Made by a program: the position numbers and the translations under genes. The notes under the pieces are model-generated. The model had not been told where the DNA came from. It did not search any database and saw nothing but the letters and a program-made list of their open reading frames with translations. A stretch of DNA of 64,000 bases from RUG14300 sp964561145 (GTDB lineage: Bacteria; Bacillota; Clostridia; Christensenellales; CAG-1252). Below, piece after piece: positions 8,695 through 17,183 of this stretch; position 1 is the first letter of the stretch, and every line of letters starts with the position of its first letter. The stretch lies in NCBI GenBank assembly GCA_964561145.1, contig CAZLNZ010000007.1:26269-90268 (forward strand). The letters run 5' to 3'.

Positions 8695-8724
8695 ATTATA
8701 CAATGAATTTAAGTTGTTTGTAAA
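8695..8724 (-). promoter_or_regulatory. Sigma-A promoter of maf operon, leaderless geometry
   Basis: On the minus strand, TTTACA (8719-8724) and TATAAT (8695-8700) are separated by 18 bases. A start seven bases past the -10 box falls at 8688, leaving only three bases before the maf ATG at 8685. Confidence 0.75.
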
Positions 8725-8803
8725 GGTTTTCTTGAATTTCCTTTAACAAAAACTTGAAGTCTTTGAATTAATTAACTTAATTTGCTAAAATTATTTTAAT
8801 GGG

Positions 8804-8835
8804 TTGCAATCGGAGTGGGTAATATGTTATATTAT
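8804..8835 (+). promoter_or_regulatory. Possible tyrS promoter
   Basis: TTGCAA (8804-8809) is followed after 18 bases by TATATT (8828-8833). A short hairpin, CGCAA/TTGCG, lies just before the tyrS ribosome site. I saw no T-box leader. The match to consensus is only moderate. Confidence 0.4.
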
Positions 8836-8875
8836 TTATTATATTTGCCGCAAGTATTGCGAAGAAGGAGATAAT

Positions 8876-10084
8876 ATGAAAAACGTAATGGATACGCTGA
8901 GAGAAAGAGGCTTTGTTAAACAAGTTGTTTATGAAGAGGATTTATATAAGCTTTTAGGAAGCGAAAGCGTTACCTTTTATATTGGGTTTGATCCTACTGC
9001 CGATAGTCTGCACGTAGGACACTATCTTGCTATGATGGCAATGGCACATATGCAAAGAGCAGGTCATCGTCCTATCGTATTAATAGGTGGTGGTACCGCA
9101 ATGATAGGGGATCCGTCGGGACGTACCGATATGAGATCTATGATGACAAAGGAAACAATAATTCACAATTGTGAGTCTATTAAGAAACAAATGGAAAGGT
9201 TTTTCTCTTTTGAGGGAGAGAACGGTGCCATAATGGTTAACAATGCCGATTGGCTTTGGGGACTCAACTACATTGACTTTATACGTGATATTGGAAGCTT
9301 GTTCTCCGTCAATAAGATGCTTACTGCGGAGTGCTTTAAGACACGTATGGAAAAAGGGTTATCCTTCCTCGAGTTTAACTATATGCCTATGCAGAGCTAT
9401 GACTTCCTGGTATTGTTTAACAAATATGGTTGTAAGCTCGAGTGCGGTGGTGACGATCAATGGTCTAATATGCTTGGCGGAGCAGACCTTATCAGAAGAA
9501 AAGAGCATAAGGATGCATATTGTATGACCTTCCCGCTTTTAACAACTTCGGACGGCAAAAAGATGGGAAAAACTCAAGCCGGAGCTTTGTGGCTCGATGC
9601 TAATAAAACCTCACCTTACGATTTCTATCAATATTGGAGAAATGTAGAAGATGCTGATGTTAAAAAATGCTTGAAGTTGTTGACCTTCCTTCCCGTTGAG
9701 GAGATCGAGGAACTTTGTATGTACAATGATGAAAGAATTAACAGGGCTAAGGAAAAATTGGCTTACGAGGTTACTGCAATTGTACATGGAAAGGAGGCTG
9801 CAGAGGCTGCTAGCCTTCAAGCAAAGGCTGCATTTTCCGGGGATGCTACAAATATGCCCAAGGCCGTAATACCAAAGGATATGAAGCTTGTTGCGGATAT
9901 TTTGGTAAGTGTTGGTATTTGTCAAAGCAAGAGCGATGCAAAAAGACTGATCAAGGATAACGCAGTATCTATAAATGACAAAAAAGTTCAAGGTTTCGAT
10001 GCTGTGATTTCCGATGAGGATATAGAAAACGGTTTTGTTCTTCACAAGGGTAAAAAGGTTCATATAAAGGTTGAAGCTGAATAA
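8876..10084 (+). CDS. tyrS: Tyrosyl-tRNA synthetase
   Basis: Charges tRNA-Tyr. This class I synthetase has 402 residues from the ATG at 8876, which sits 6 bases after AAGGAG. A longer open frame from 8804 runs through the promoter and is not the likely start. The HIGH signature appears as HVGH in FDPTADSLHVGHYL, and the KMSKS loop as KMGKT in SDGKKMGKTQ. A C-terminal S4-type RNA-binding domain follows (about 335-402). It is the first gene of a run with the YigZ-family gene, recX and a P1 peptidase; the stop overlaps the next start by one base. Confidence 0.96.
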   Translation: MKNVMDTLRERGFVKQVVYEEDLYKLLGSESVTFYIGFDPTADSLHVGHYLAMMAMAHMQRAGHRPIVLIGGGTAMIGDPSGRTDMRSMMTKETIIHNCESIKKQMERFFSFEGENGAIMVNNADWLWGLNYIDFIRDIGSLFSVNKMLTAECFKTRMEKGLSFLEFNYMPMQSYDFLVLFNKYGCKLECGGDDQWSNMLGGADLIRRKEHKDAYCMTFPLLTTSDGKKMGKTQAGALWLDANKTSPYDFYQYWRNVEDADVKKCLKLLTFLPVEEIEELCMYNDERINRAKEKLAYEVTAIVHGKEAAEAASLQAKAAFSGDATNMPKAVIPKDMKLVADILVSVGICQSKSDAKRLIKDNAVSINDKKVQGFDAVISDEDIENGFVLHKGKKVHIKVEAE

Positions 10085-10713
10085 TGAACCGATATACGAC
10101 GATCGCAGATTTTTATACAACCGAAATAGAGATAAAACACTCTAGATTTATCGCCTCTGCAAAAAGGGTTACCTCTAAGGAGGAGGCACAGGCTTTTCTG
10201 AAAGAGATTTCAAAGAAGTATTCCGATGCCACTCACAACTGTTATGCATATGTTGCAGACATCGATGGAAGAGATTTTAAGTTTTCCGATGATGGTGAGC
10301 CTTCAGGTACTGCAGGACAGCCGATTTTAGAGGTTATAAAAAAGAACTCATTGTATGAGATTTGTGTTGTTGTTACACGCTATTTCGGTGGCATTAAGCT
10401 GGGTGCCTCAGGACTAGTAGGTGCATATACAGAAGCTAGCGCAAAGTTGATTAAGGAATGCAATAAGGTGGAGATGAGGCTCTCCGCCTTATTAACTATA
10501 AATATTGACTATTCTCTATTAGGTAAAATAGAGTATCTTATCGGGGCATTGGGGGCAGGTGTCGAGAACAAAGAATTCGGACTTGATGTCAAGCTGTTGG
10601 TTTCGATTGATAGTCAAAGGGTGGAGGAGCTAAATCTTGCCTTAAAGGAAGCAACAAAAGGAAGAGTGCAAGGTGAACTCCTCGAGCATCGATTCGTTCC
10701 GAAAGCACTATGA
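10084..10713 (+). CDS. YigZ/IMPACT-family protein
   Basis: A 209-residue member of the UPF0029 (YigZ/IMPACT) family. The N-terminal domain carries IKHSRFIASAKRV, DATHNCYAYV and the family hallmark FSDDGEPSGTAGQPIL, then VVVTRYFGGIKLGASGLV. The C-terminal domain resembles the ribosome-binding domain IV of EF-G and is more variable. Eukaryotic IMPACT regulates translation; the bacterial role is not settled. The ATG overlaps the tyrS stop, and the end overlaps recX by 4 bases, so it is expressed with them. Confidence 0.9.
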   Translation: MNRYTTIADFYTTEIEIKHSRFIASAKRVTSKEEAQAFLKEISKKYSDATHNCYAYVADIDGRDFKFSDDGEPSGTAGQPILEVIKKNSLYEICVVVTRYFGGIKLGASGLVGAYTEASAKLIKECNKVEMRLSALLTINIDYSLLGKIEYLIGALGAGVENKEFGLDVKLLVSIDSQRVEELNLALKEATKGRVQGELLEHRFVPKAL

Positions 10714-11300
10714 TAGTAACTTCTATAGAAAAGATTAAACGCAGCACAAAGTATAATGTTTATGTCGATGGTGAGCTTTACTGCACTTTGACGGATTTTT
10801 CTATACTTTCCATAGGACTCAAGTCAGGATGTGAACTTGATGACTGTTTGATAGGGCAGATAACGGAATCTAAGAAAAAAGAATGTTTTAGTGATCTTCT
10901 TAATATTCTTGCCTCTCGTACAACAGAACATGTCGCTCGACAAAAGTTGACGAAAAAGGGATTTCTGGACGAGGAGATAGATTACGCTATAGAAAAAGCC
11001 AAAGAGTATAACTATATTAACGATGAATCCTATGCATTGGATTATGTCAATTCAGTATCGGGAAGAAGCAAGCTTAGAATTAAAATAGACTTAATCGAGG
11101 TTAAGGGTATTGCTCAAGATGTCGTGGAAAAAGCGTTAAAGGATTACGATGAAAAAGCTGCGTTGATAGAACCGTTAAGGAGAGAAATTTCAAGAGCAAA
11201 CGCCGATAAGCAGAAGGTGATTGCAAAATTCGCTAGGCAGGGATTTTCTTACGATACAATTAAAACCGTATTGAATGAGATAGACGAAGAAGAGGAGTAA
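10710..11300 (+). CDS. recX: Regulatory protein RecX
   Basis: RecX binds RecA filaments and limits their activity. The 196-residue protein is a set of three-helix repeats, visible as RQKLTKKGFLDEEIDYAIEKAKEYNYINDESYALDYVNS-type units (about residues 70-115) and again at KVIAKFARQGFSYDTIKTVL near the end. The start overlaps the stop of the YigZ-family gene (ATGA). Its target gene recA lies about 19 kb away in this window rather than next door. Confidence 0.85.
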   Translation: MIVTSIEKIKRSTKYNVYVDGELYCTLTDFSILSIGLKSGCELDDCLIGQITESKKKECFSDLLNILASRTTEHVARQKLTKKGFLDEEIDYAIEKAKEYNYINDESYALDYVNSVSGRSKLRIKIDLIEVKGIAQDVVEKALKDYDEKAALIEPLRREISRANADKQKVIAKFARQGFSYDTIKTVLNEIDEEEE

Positions 11301-11305
11301 AGTAT

Positions 11306-12190
11306 ATGCTTAACAGTTTTCGAATTGGCAATTTTGAGGATAGCGGAGTTGGCACGGGAGTTACCGTTGTTTTAGCTCCATACGGTGCGGTCGGTGGTGT
11401 TTCCGTTAGAGGAAAAGCTCCTGCTACAAGGGAAACCGACTTGTTAAGATCGGAAAATAGCGTGCAAACGGTAAATGCTGTCGTTTTATCGGGAGGCAGT
11501 GCATTTGGGCTGGACGCTTGCTCCGGAGTAATGGAGTATTTCAGGCGTAAATCTCTAGGATATAATGCGGGTGCGTATCGTGTTCCTATTGTCGTAGGTG
11601 CCAGTCTGTATGATTTAGAGTATAAGAGCTTCGGATATCCTGATAAAGAAATGGGCTTGCTTGCCTGTGAATATTCGCATATGATAGATGAAATGCACGG
11701 TCCTATCGGTGCAGGGGCAGGTGCAACTGTAGGAAAACTCTTAGGAATGGCTTGTTCTCAAAAGTCGGGTCTTGGAATTGCGACTATAAAAATAGGTGGC
11801 GTTGAACTTGCGGCTATTGTTGCGGTTAACGCCTTTGGCAATGTATATAAAAAGGATTCTAATCAGATTTTAGCAGGAGCAAACAAAAACGGAGAGTATG
11901 TTGATATAGAGGATCTTTTGAAGAAAGGAATCGAAGCCAAAGCATTTTCGAATACCACGATAGGATGTATCGTAACAAACGCAAAACTGACAAAATCGCA
12001 GTGTAATGCCTTGGCTGACGGAGTTCATGATGCATACGCAAGGTGTATTCATCCTGTTCATACATCCCTTGACGGAGATTGTATATTTGTTATGTCCTCA
12101 AATGAGGTTGATTGTAATCCTGTTTCTTTGCAAGCAGCATCTGTTGACTTAATGGCTCGAGCGATAGAACTATCCGTTATTCCCGAATAA
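11306..12190 (+). CDS. P1-family (DmpA-like) peptidase
   Basis: A member of the S58/P1 family of self-processing N-terminal-nucleophile aminopeptidases, 294 residues. Characteristic stretches are VVLSGGSAFGLDACSGVMEY, GPIGAGAGATVGK, and NTTIGCIVTNAKLTKSQCN; the last is where family members cut themselves to expose the nucleophile. The CIHPVHTSLDGDCIF segment near the end is also typical. The physiological substrate is unknown. GAGGAG lies a few bases before the ATG, and the gene follows recX by 5 bases. No signal peptide is visible, so it should be cytoplasmic. Confidence 0.85.
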   Translation: MLNSFRIGNFEDSGVGTGVTVVLAPYGAVGGVSVRGKAPATRETDLLRSENSVQTVNAVVLSGGSAFGLDACSGVMEYFRRKSLGYNAGAYRVPIVVGASLYDLEYKSFGYPDKEMGLLACEYSHMIDEMHGPIGAGAGATVGKLLGMACSQKSGLGIATIKIGGVELAAIVAVNAFGNVYKKDSNQILAGANKNGEYVDIEDLLKKGIEAKAFSNTTIGCIVTNAKLTKSQCNALADGVHDAYARCIHPVHTSLDGDCIFVMSSNEVDCNPVSLQAASVDLMARAIELSVIPE

Positions 12191-12222
12191 GAAAGGGAGA
12201 CTGTTTCACGGATAATTGACTA

Positions 12223-12251
12223 TTGACAGTAATTATAAATTGATATATAAT
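12223..12251 (+). promoter_or_regulatory. Consensus sigma-A promoter
   Basis: TTGACA (12223-12228) and TATAAT (12246-12251) with a 17-base spacer form a perfect match to consensus. The predicted start is near 12258, giving a 32-base leader that contains AGGAGG before the ATG at 12290. Confidence 0.9.
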
Positions 12252-12289
12252 TTATATTAAGGTTTTGAAATAACTAGGAGGTTTATTCT

Positions 12290-13123
12290 ATGGAAGGAAA
12301 ATCCGGAATACTCGTCATATTAATAATACTGGATGTTTTACTTTTGGTTTGTGCCGTTGCTTTTGGCGTATTATTCGGAATCGAAGTAACTGCCGTGTTT
12401 GAGAATAACTTTATAAATTTGTATGTTTCATTGGGTTCTGCGGCAATGTTCATTCTTACATCTCTAGGAATCATAATTGCAGTAAACGCACGTATTACGG
12501 CGGATAACTCCTATGATATTTTACGGCATGTCGAACTCCTCTTGAAGAAAGAAGGCGTTAGTCTAGCCGATTTGGCTAGAAGAGATAAGAAGGTTGCAGA
12601 GAAGATAGAAGCTGCTACCAGAAAGAAGAAAGAAAAGGAAGAGAAGAAAGGCGGATTGCTCGACATAGAGGAGGAAACCTCGGTTGAAAAATCGGAGCCC
12701 TTGGCGGAGACGCCCTTGGAGGCATTGGCTAGCGAGGGGACTGCATCTTCGTCTAGTGATACTTCTGCAGAGGCTGTATCTACAGAGTCTGAAGGAGCAG
12801 AAGTTGACGTCAATTTAGGTATCGAATTAAACGCTTGGAGAGAAGCATTGGAGGGTAAAGTAGCTTGCGGATTATGCGGTAAACCGATTCTTGTTAAACC
12901 GACAAAAAAGGTTGCATATATATTGATGTGTACCGATGTCCCTAAAAAAGTCTGTAACAATAAGCTTATGACGGTAGGGGAATTCGGTTCTAAGTTTGTA
13001 GAATGGTTTGCAGCTTTCTATGGTGAAAGACCTGCAAGATTTTCCTTGGAGGATTTCAATGCCAAAGTGAAAAGCGTAACCATAACAAACGGCGAATGCC
13101 ATTTTGTATCTAAAGATTCATAA
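12290..13123 (+). CDS. Membrane protein with C-terminal zinc-ribbon-like motif
   Basis: I do not recognise a named family. The 277-residue protein has two N-terminal membrane segments (about 6-28 and 40-64). A charged coiled stretch rich in Lys and Glu (about 80-120) follows, then an acidic Ser/Glu/Ala linker (about 120-180). The C-terminal part holds CGLC, later CTD and a further Cys in PKKVCNNK, which could form a zinc ribbon. The predicted topology is two membrane passes with a cytoplasmic domain. It has its own perfect promoter and an AGGAGG site and stands alone before the L21 leader, which suggests steady expression. The function is unknown. Confidence 0.8.
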   Translation: MEGKSGILVILIILDVLLLVCAVAFGVLFGIEVTAVFENNFINLYVSLGSAAMFILTSLGIIIAVNARITADNSYDILRHVELLLKKEGVSLADLARRDKKVAEKIEAATRKKKEKEEKKGGLLDIEEETSVEKSEPLAETPLEALASEGTASSSSDTSAEAVSTESEGAEVDVNLGIELNAWREALEGKVACGLCGKPILVKPTKKVAYILMCTDVPKKVCNNKLMTVGEFGSKFVEWFAAFYGERPARFSLEDFNAKVKSVTITNGECHFVSKDS

Positions 13124-13228
13124 AAGAAGGCGTTTGCCGCAATATCGACTTTATAAAGAAAAAATGTTTTTTGCGTGATTTTTATGGCGAAAAATGTTTT
13201 CTTTCGAAAATTATACGATTAAAAAAAG

Positions 13229-13257
13229 TTGACAGACATTTATTGGTATGTTAAAAT
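13229..13257 (+). promoter_or_regulatory. Promoter of the rplU operon
   Basis: TTGACA (13229-13234), a 17-base spacer and TAAAAT (13252-13257), with TG one base upstream of the -10 box (extended -10). The predicted start near 13264 matches the beginning of the L21-type leader. Confidence 0.85.
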
Positions 13258-13261
13258 CTTT

Positions 13262-13330
13262 AAGACCGCATATTAAGGGTACCAAAGAGCGTTAGCCACC
13301 CGAAGTAGCGAGACTCTAATAGGAGGTATG
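13262..13330 (+). ncRNA. Ribosomal protein L21 leader (cis-regulatory RNA)
   Basis: The 5' leader between the promoter and rplU holds GACCGCATAT, GAGCGTTAGCCACC and GCGAGACTCTA in that order, just before the AGGAGG site. This order matches my memory of the Firmicutes L21 leader, thought to be bound by bL21 to repress its own operon. AGAG and CTCT flank the central element as a closing stem. I identified it by position and motif only; no covariance search was possible. Confidence 0.65.
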
Positions 13331-13335
13331 TAATA

Positions 13336-13641
13336 ATGTATGCTATTATCGCAACAGGCGGAAAGCAATACACCGTTAAGAAGGACGACATTATAAAGGT
13401 TGAGAAACTCGACGCTCAAGCTGACGAAGTTGTTAAATTTGATGTTTTGTTCATTAATGATGACGGTAATGTATTGACAGGAGCTGACGTTAAGAGTGCG
13501 TATGTTCAAGCAAAGGTTATTGGCGAAGGTAAAGGCAAAAAAGTTGTCGTTTACAAGTATAAGTCAAAGAAAAATATCCGTTGCAAGAAAGGACATAGAC
13601 AACCCTTTACAGCAGTTCAAATTGTTGACATCGTTAAGTAA
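13336..13641 (+). CDS. rplU: Ribosomal protein bL21
   Basis: A 50S subunit protein of 101 residues, normal for the family. It begins MYAIIATGGKQYTVKKDD and ends with the conserved YKSKKNIRCKKGHRQPFT segment that contacts 23S rRNA. AGGAGG lies 7-12 bases upstream. It is the first gene of the rplU-prp-rpmA operon, controlled by the leader upstream. Its stop overlaps the prp start by one base. Confidence 0.97.
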   Translation: MYAIIATGGKQYTVKKDDIIKVEKLDAQADEVVKFDVLFINDDGNVLTGADVKSAYVQAKVIGEGKGKKVVVYKYKSKKNIRCKKGHRQPFTAVQIVDIVK

Positions 13642-13970
13642 TGACAACGGTTACAGTAACAAAAGTTAGTGGAAGAATAGCTTCCATTGAGTGTGACGGT
13701 CATACAGGTTATGGCGTTCAGGGTGAAGACATTGTATGTGCAGCTGTAAGTTCCATTGTTCAAACTGCTGTTTTGGGAGTTTTCTCGGTAGCAGGAGTCA
13801 ATGCGGAATATCGTATTGATGAAAGACGCGGATGGTTGAAGCTTACAATACCTTCGGGTATAAGTGCGGCACAAAGTCATGATGTTGAAGTTATCCTAAA
13901 TACCTTGATGCTTGGTATAGCCGATTTACACGAAAGCTATTCAGATTTTGTGGAATTGGAGGTTAAATAG
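13641..13970 (+). CDS. prp: Ribosomal-processing cysteine protease Prp
   Basis: Prp (YsxB family) cuts the N-terminal extension from bL27. The 109-residue protein has the catalytic His in DGHTGYG and the catalytic Cys in GEDIVCAAVS. It lies between rplU and rpmA, as in other Firmicutes. The substrate feature is also present: bL27 here begins with the MSFINIQLF extension before AHKKG. The protease and its target are therefore both encoded in this operon. Confidence 0.95.
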   Translation: MTTVTVTKVSGRIASIECDGHTGYGVQGEDIVCAAVSSIVQTAVLGVFSVAGVNAEYRIDERRGWLKLTIPSGISAAQSHDVEVILNTLMLGIADLHESYSDFVELEVK

Positions 13971-13972
13971 TA

Positions 13973-14251
13973 ATGAGCTTTATTAATATTCAATTATTTG
14001 CGCACAAGAAAGGTGTTGGTTCCTCTAGAAACGGTAGAGATAGTAATGCTCAAAGATTGGGCACCAAGAGAGCTGACGGACAATTTGTTCTTTCCGGAAA
14101 TATTTTAGTTAGACAAAGAGGAACAAAAATCCATCCCGGTATCAATGTAATGCGCGCCAAAGACGACACGTTGTTCGCAGTAGCAGACGGCGTTGTTCGT
14201 TTTGAGAAGAGAAATAACGTAAAGACCGTCAATGTTTACGTAGAAGACTAA
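13973..14251 (+). CDS. rpmA: Ribosomal protein bL27 with cleavable N-terminus
   Basis: A 50S protein of 92 residues whose N-terminal tail reaches the peptidyl-transferase centre. It starts MSFINIQLF followed by AHKKGVGSSRNGRDS. The first nine residues are the Firmicutes extension that Prp removes to give a mature protein starting AHKKG. The body (GNILVRQRGTKIHPG, VGRAKDDTL-like segment) is standard. It is the last gene of the operon and is followed by a strong terminator. Confidence 0.97.
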   Translation: MSFINIQLFAHKKGVGSSRNGRDSNAQRLGTKRADGQFVLSGNILVRQRGTKIHPGINVMRAKDDTLFAVADGVVRFEKRNNVKTVNVYVED

Positions 14252-14267
14252 GTTGACTAATTTGATT

Positions 14268-14295
14268 GCTGTGCCTAAATGGCACAGCTTTTTTT
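14268..14295 (+). terminator. Intrinsic terminator after rpmA
   Basis: The stem GCTGTGCC/GGCACAGC around TAAAT is followed by a run of seven T. Confidence 0.92.
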
Positions 14296-14382
14296 ATATC
14301 ATAATTCCAAAGTAGGACAATTTTAAAATGATTAAGTGTGTAAAAAGTGTAACACAAAACTCTTTATTTTATGATAACCATA

Positions 14383-14391
14383 TGATATAAT
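14383..14391 (+). promoter_or_regulatory. Extended -10 promoter of recJ, leaderless geometry
   Basis: TGATATAAT (14383-14391) is an extended -10 box. A start seven bases downstream is exactly the A of the recJ ATG at 14398. The -35 region is weak, as is common with extended -10 promoters. No ribosome site fits between the box and the ATG. Confidence 0.7.
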
Positions 14392-14397
14392 TAACAT

Positions 14398-16743
14398 ATG
14401 ATAAATGTAAAACAGAACTTTGACGCAAATATTATAGATCTATCACAACGCTTTGGAATAGAACCTTCCATTATTGCATTACTGTATCAAAGAGGTTATA
14501 CCGATTTTGATTCGATTCATTCTTTTCTACGTCCCGATTCCGATTTCGTTGAAGCCGAGAGTATTCTAAATATGAAGGAAGCTTGCGACAAAATCAAAGA
14601 GGTTGTAGCAAATGAGGAAACTATTCTGATATTCGGTGATTATGATTGCGACGGAATCTGTGCAACAAGTATATTGCAACTTTACTTTAATAGCATTGGT
14701 GCAAATTGTTTTCATTACATACCTCGTAGACAAGACGGGTACGGATTAAGCATTTCAGCCATCGAAAAAGTGATTGAGACGTATATGCCTGCATTGATTA
14801 TTACAGTCGACTGTGGCATTTCTTCCGTTGAAGAGGTGTCCGAGTGTTTGGACTTAGGTGTTGATATAATTGTTACTGATCATCACGAGCCTCAGGCGGA
14901 AATCCCCGAGTGTTTGGTAATAAACCCCAAACTTCAAGAAAATTCCTCGTTAAGGGATATATGCGGTGCAAGTGTTGCAATGAAGTTAGTTGAAGGATTG
15001 GCAGGAAGAGAGGAGAGTGATAAATACCTTGATCTTGCGACTCTTGCTTCTGTGGCAGATGTCGTTCCTTTGGTTGGTGAAAACAGAAAGATTGTATATA
15101 ACGGTTTAAAGCTAATAAATTCAAAACCAAGACTCGGTATCGCCTCTCTCTGCAAGTCTTGTGAACTTAAGAATATTAAGAGCGTGGATATAGGCTTTAA
15201 AATTGCTCCGCGTATTAATGCATTGGGACGCTTGAACGATGAAAGCGATGTAACCGACTTATTTGTATCTGACGATGCTTTTATTATTGATGGTCTGGTT
15301 GAAAAAATCAACAAAGCAAACGCACTTAGACAACAGATTACAAAGGATATGTTTGATGAATGCGTTGAAATGATTACGCCCGAAGTGTTACGGGAGGATA
15401 GAGTAATTGTATTATCGAACGACAAATGGGAAGCGGGAATTCTTGGACTTGTTGCGGCAAAGCTTGTAAATGAATTTTATCGTCCCGTTGTCCTTATGGC
15501 TGAAACTGCAGAGGGATTAAAGGGTTCGTGTAGAAGTATTGACGGGATCAATATCTTTGAATGCTTGGTAAATACCGAAGAATATCTAACAGGCTTCGGC
15601 GGACACTCAGGTGCTGCCGGGATGTCAATGCCCAAACAGAACGAAAAGGTTTTCAGGAGGGCACTTAATGACTATGTACGTAAAACATATTCCGATGATC
15701 TTTTTATTCCTAAAAAGAGTTGTGATATTTTACTGGATAAGAAATCCATCGGACTTGATTATTGCAAGGGATTAGAGTTACTCGAGCCTACAGGTGAGGG
15801 TAATCCTATGCCTAAGCTTGTGATTTCCGGTAATGACTGTAAATTGCAAAAAATCGGTGTAACACCTCATATTAAGGGACGTCTTAATACCGAATGTGAC
15901 GTTGTAGCTTTCTTTAAGGAGGAGCTTTTGACGGCCGATTCTTTCGGTGTATCGTTTGATTTGATTGTTGATCCCTCTATAAGGGAGTTTAACAATAGAC
16001 GGTATGCACAGCTTACAGTCTCGGATTTTACAATAACCGATTTCAATAACGTCAAGAATAACGTTAACGGTTTTGCTTTATATATAAAAAGCGGACTCTT
16101 TACTCCGTGGGAAAAGGATGAATTTAGATTTTCAGAGGTAGAGAAAGAGCTTCCGTCCACTATTTACGGAACAGCATATATTGCTTACTCTGCACAGACC
16201 GCAACGAACTTTCTTTCCATGCTTGATAGCAAGGGGCTTAGAACGCTTGTACCTATGCTTTGTGTCGGAGGCGTGCAAAGTAACCCTCTTAATACTTTAC
16301 TGCTATCACCTACCGATTTTTCCGGACTTAAAAAGTTTTCCTCCATAGTATTCTTAGACTGTCCGTTATCTACAGGTATTCTTGATAAAGTTAGTAAGAA
16401 TGCTCCCGATGCCGAGCTTGTGTTGATAAAATCCTATGGGTATATGGACAACTTTAAAGCATTACAGCTCGATGATAAGGACATTTTATATACTGCCGAC
16501 AAACTATCGCAATATGTCAGAGGTACACAGCGTGCAAAGAGTGTTAATGAATTGTTTTTTGAGCTCGTAACCACAGGATATAAACTAGATAGCCTTAGTT
16601 TTACACTTCATTTCTATGCTTTATATGACATGGGTTGGCTTAAGTCTACAAGGGATTTTGGATTCGTATGTAAGGGTACACTGCCTAATATGAATTCCAG
16701 AGCATTAATGATAGCTAGAAGGCTAAAGGAGAGAACGAGGTAA
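14398..16743 (+). CDS. recJ: Single-strand exonuclease RecJ
   Basis: A 5'-3' single-strand DNA exonuclease used in recombination and mismatch repair. DHH-family motifs are clear: FGDYDCDGICAT, the DHHE motif in VTDHHEP, SVADVVPL, and the DHHA1 motif GFGGHSGAAG. An OB-fold follows the core. At 781 residues it has the extra C-terminal region (about 560-781) seen in Firmicutes RecJ. No Shine-Dalgarno precedes the ATG, and the promoter geometry predicts a leaderless mRNA. dtd starts directly after the stop; the apt and relA genes that usually lie between them are absent. Confidence 0.94.
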   Translation: MINVKQNFDANIIDLSQRFGIEPSIIALLYQRGYTDFDSIHSFLRPDSDFVEAESILNMKEACDKIKEVVANEETILIFGDYDCDGICATSILQLYFNSIGANCFHYIPRRQDGYGLSISAIEKVIETYMPALIITVDCGISSVEEVSECLDLGVDIIVTDHHEPQAEIPECLVINPKLQENSSLRDICGASVAMKLVEGLAGREESDKYLDLATLASVADVVPLVGENRKIVYNGLKLINSKPRLGIASLCKSCELKNIKSVDIGFKIAPRINALGRLNDESDVTDLFVSDDAFIIDGLVEKINKANALRQQITKDMFDECVEMITPEVLREDRVIVLSNDKWEAGILGLVAAKLVNEFYRPVVLMAETAEGLKGSCRSIDGINIFECLVNTEEYLTGFGGHSGAAGMSMPKQNEKVFRRALNDYVRKTYSDDLFIPKKSCDILLDKKSIGLDYCKGLELLEPTGEGNPMPKLVISGNDCKLQKIGVTPHIKGRLNTECDVVAFFKEELLTADSFGVSFDLIVDPSIREFNNRRYAQLTVSDFTITDFNNVKNNVNGFALYIKSGLFTPWEKDEFRFSEVEKELPSTIYGTAYIAYSAQTATNFLSMLDSKGLRTLVPMLCVGGVQSNPLNTLLLSPTDFSGLKKFSSIVFLDCPLSTGILDKVSKNAPDAELVLIKSYGYMDNFKALQLDDKDILYTADKLSQYVRGTQRAKSVNELFFELVTTGYKLDSLSFTLHFYALYDMGWLKSTRDFGFVCKGTLPNMNSRALMIARRLKERTR

Positions 16744-17181
16744 ATGAAAGCAATCATTCAAAGAGTGTTAAGTGCAGAACTTAAAATTGATGGTGTTAGT
16801 CGTGCCACGATCGGGAAGGGTCTTTTGGTATATTTGGGATACGGACCCGATGATGGTGATAAGCAGATAGAATATATTATAGACAGAATCGGAAAAATGC
16901 GTATTTTTGAGGATGAGAACGGAAAAATCAATCTTGACGTGTCAAAGGTTCAAGGCGAAATTATGCTGGTTCCGAACTTTACTCTTTATGCGGATGCCGA
17001 CCATGGTAGGCGTCCGAGTTTTTCAGGAGCTTGTCCGTTTGAAAGAGCTAGAGAGCTTTTTGACAGATCAATTTCATGCTTCGAGAAAAATTTTTTCCAG
17101 CCTAAAACAGGTTTTTTCGGTGCCGATATGAAGATTGAATCGATAGCCGACGGACCTATTAATGTCCTTTTGGAGGTTTAA
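16744..17181 (+). CDS. dtd: D-aminoacyl-tRNA deacylase
   Basis: Hydrolyses D-amino acids (and glycine from tRNA-Ala) off mischarged tRNAs. The 145-residue protein carries the conserved NFTLYADADHGRRPSFSGA motif (usually SQFTLYAD...GRRPSF). Near the end, DGPINVLLE corresponds to the Gly-cisPro substrate-discrimination loop. GAGG lies just before the ATG, which directly follows the recJ stop. It is followed closely by an MBL hydrolase and hemZ, the order seen in many Firmicutes. Confidence 0.95.
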   Translation: MKAIIQRVLSAELKIDGVSRATIGKGLLVYLGYGPDDGDKQIEYIIDRIGKMRIFEDENGKINLDVSKVQGEIMLVPNFTLYADADHGRRPSFSGACPFERARELFDRSISCFEKNFFQPKTGFFGADMKIESIADGPINVLLEV

Positions 17182-17183
17182 TT

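Noticed and set aside
8686..8703. Longer maf from the TTG at 8703
   Set aside because: The extra codons overlap the -10 box and have no ribosome site; the ASKSPRR motif sits at the normal distance from the ATG at 8685.
8836..8875. T-box riboswitch upstream of tyrS
   Set aside because: The leader is only about 40 bases and has no T-box sequence, specifier loop or antiterminator.
12511..12960. 149-residue minus-strand frame inside the membrane/zinc-ribbon gene
   Set aside because: Ser/Phe-rich composition is the mirror of Lys/Glu-rich codons on the other strand; no ribosome site.
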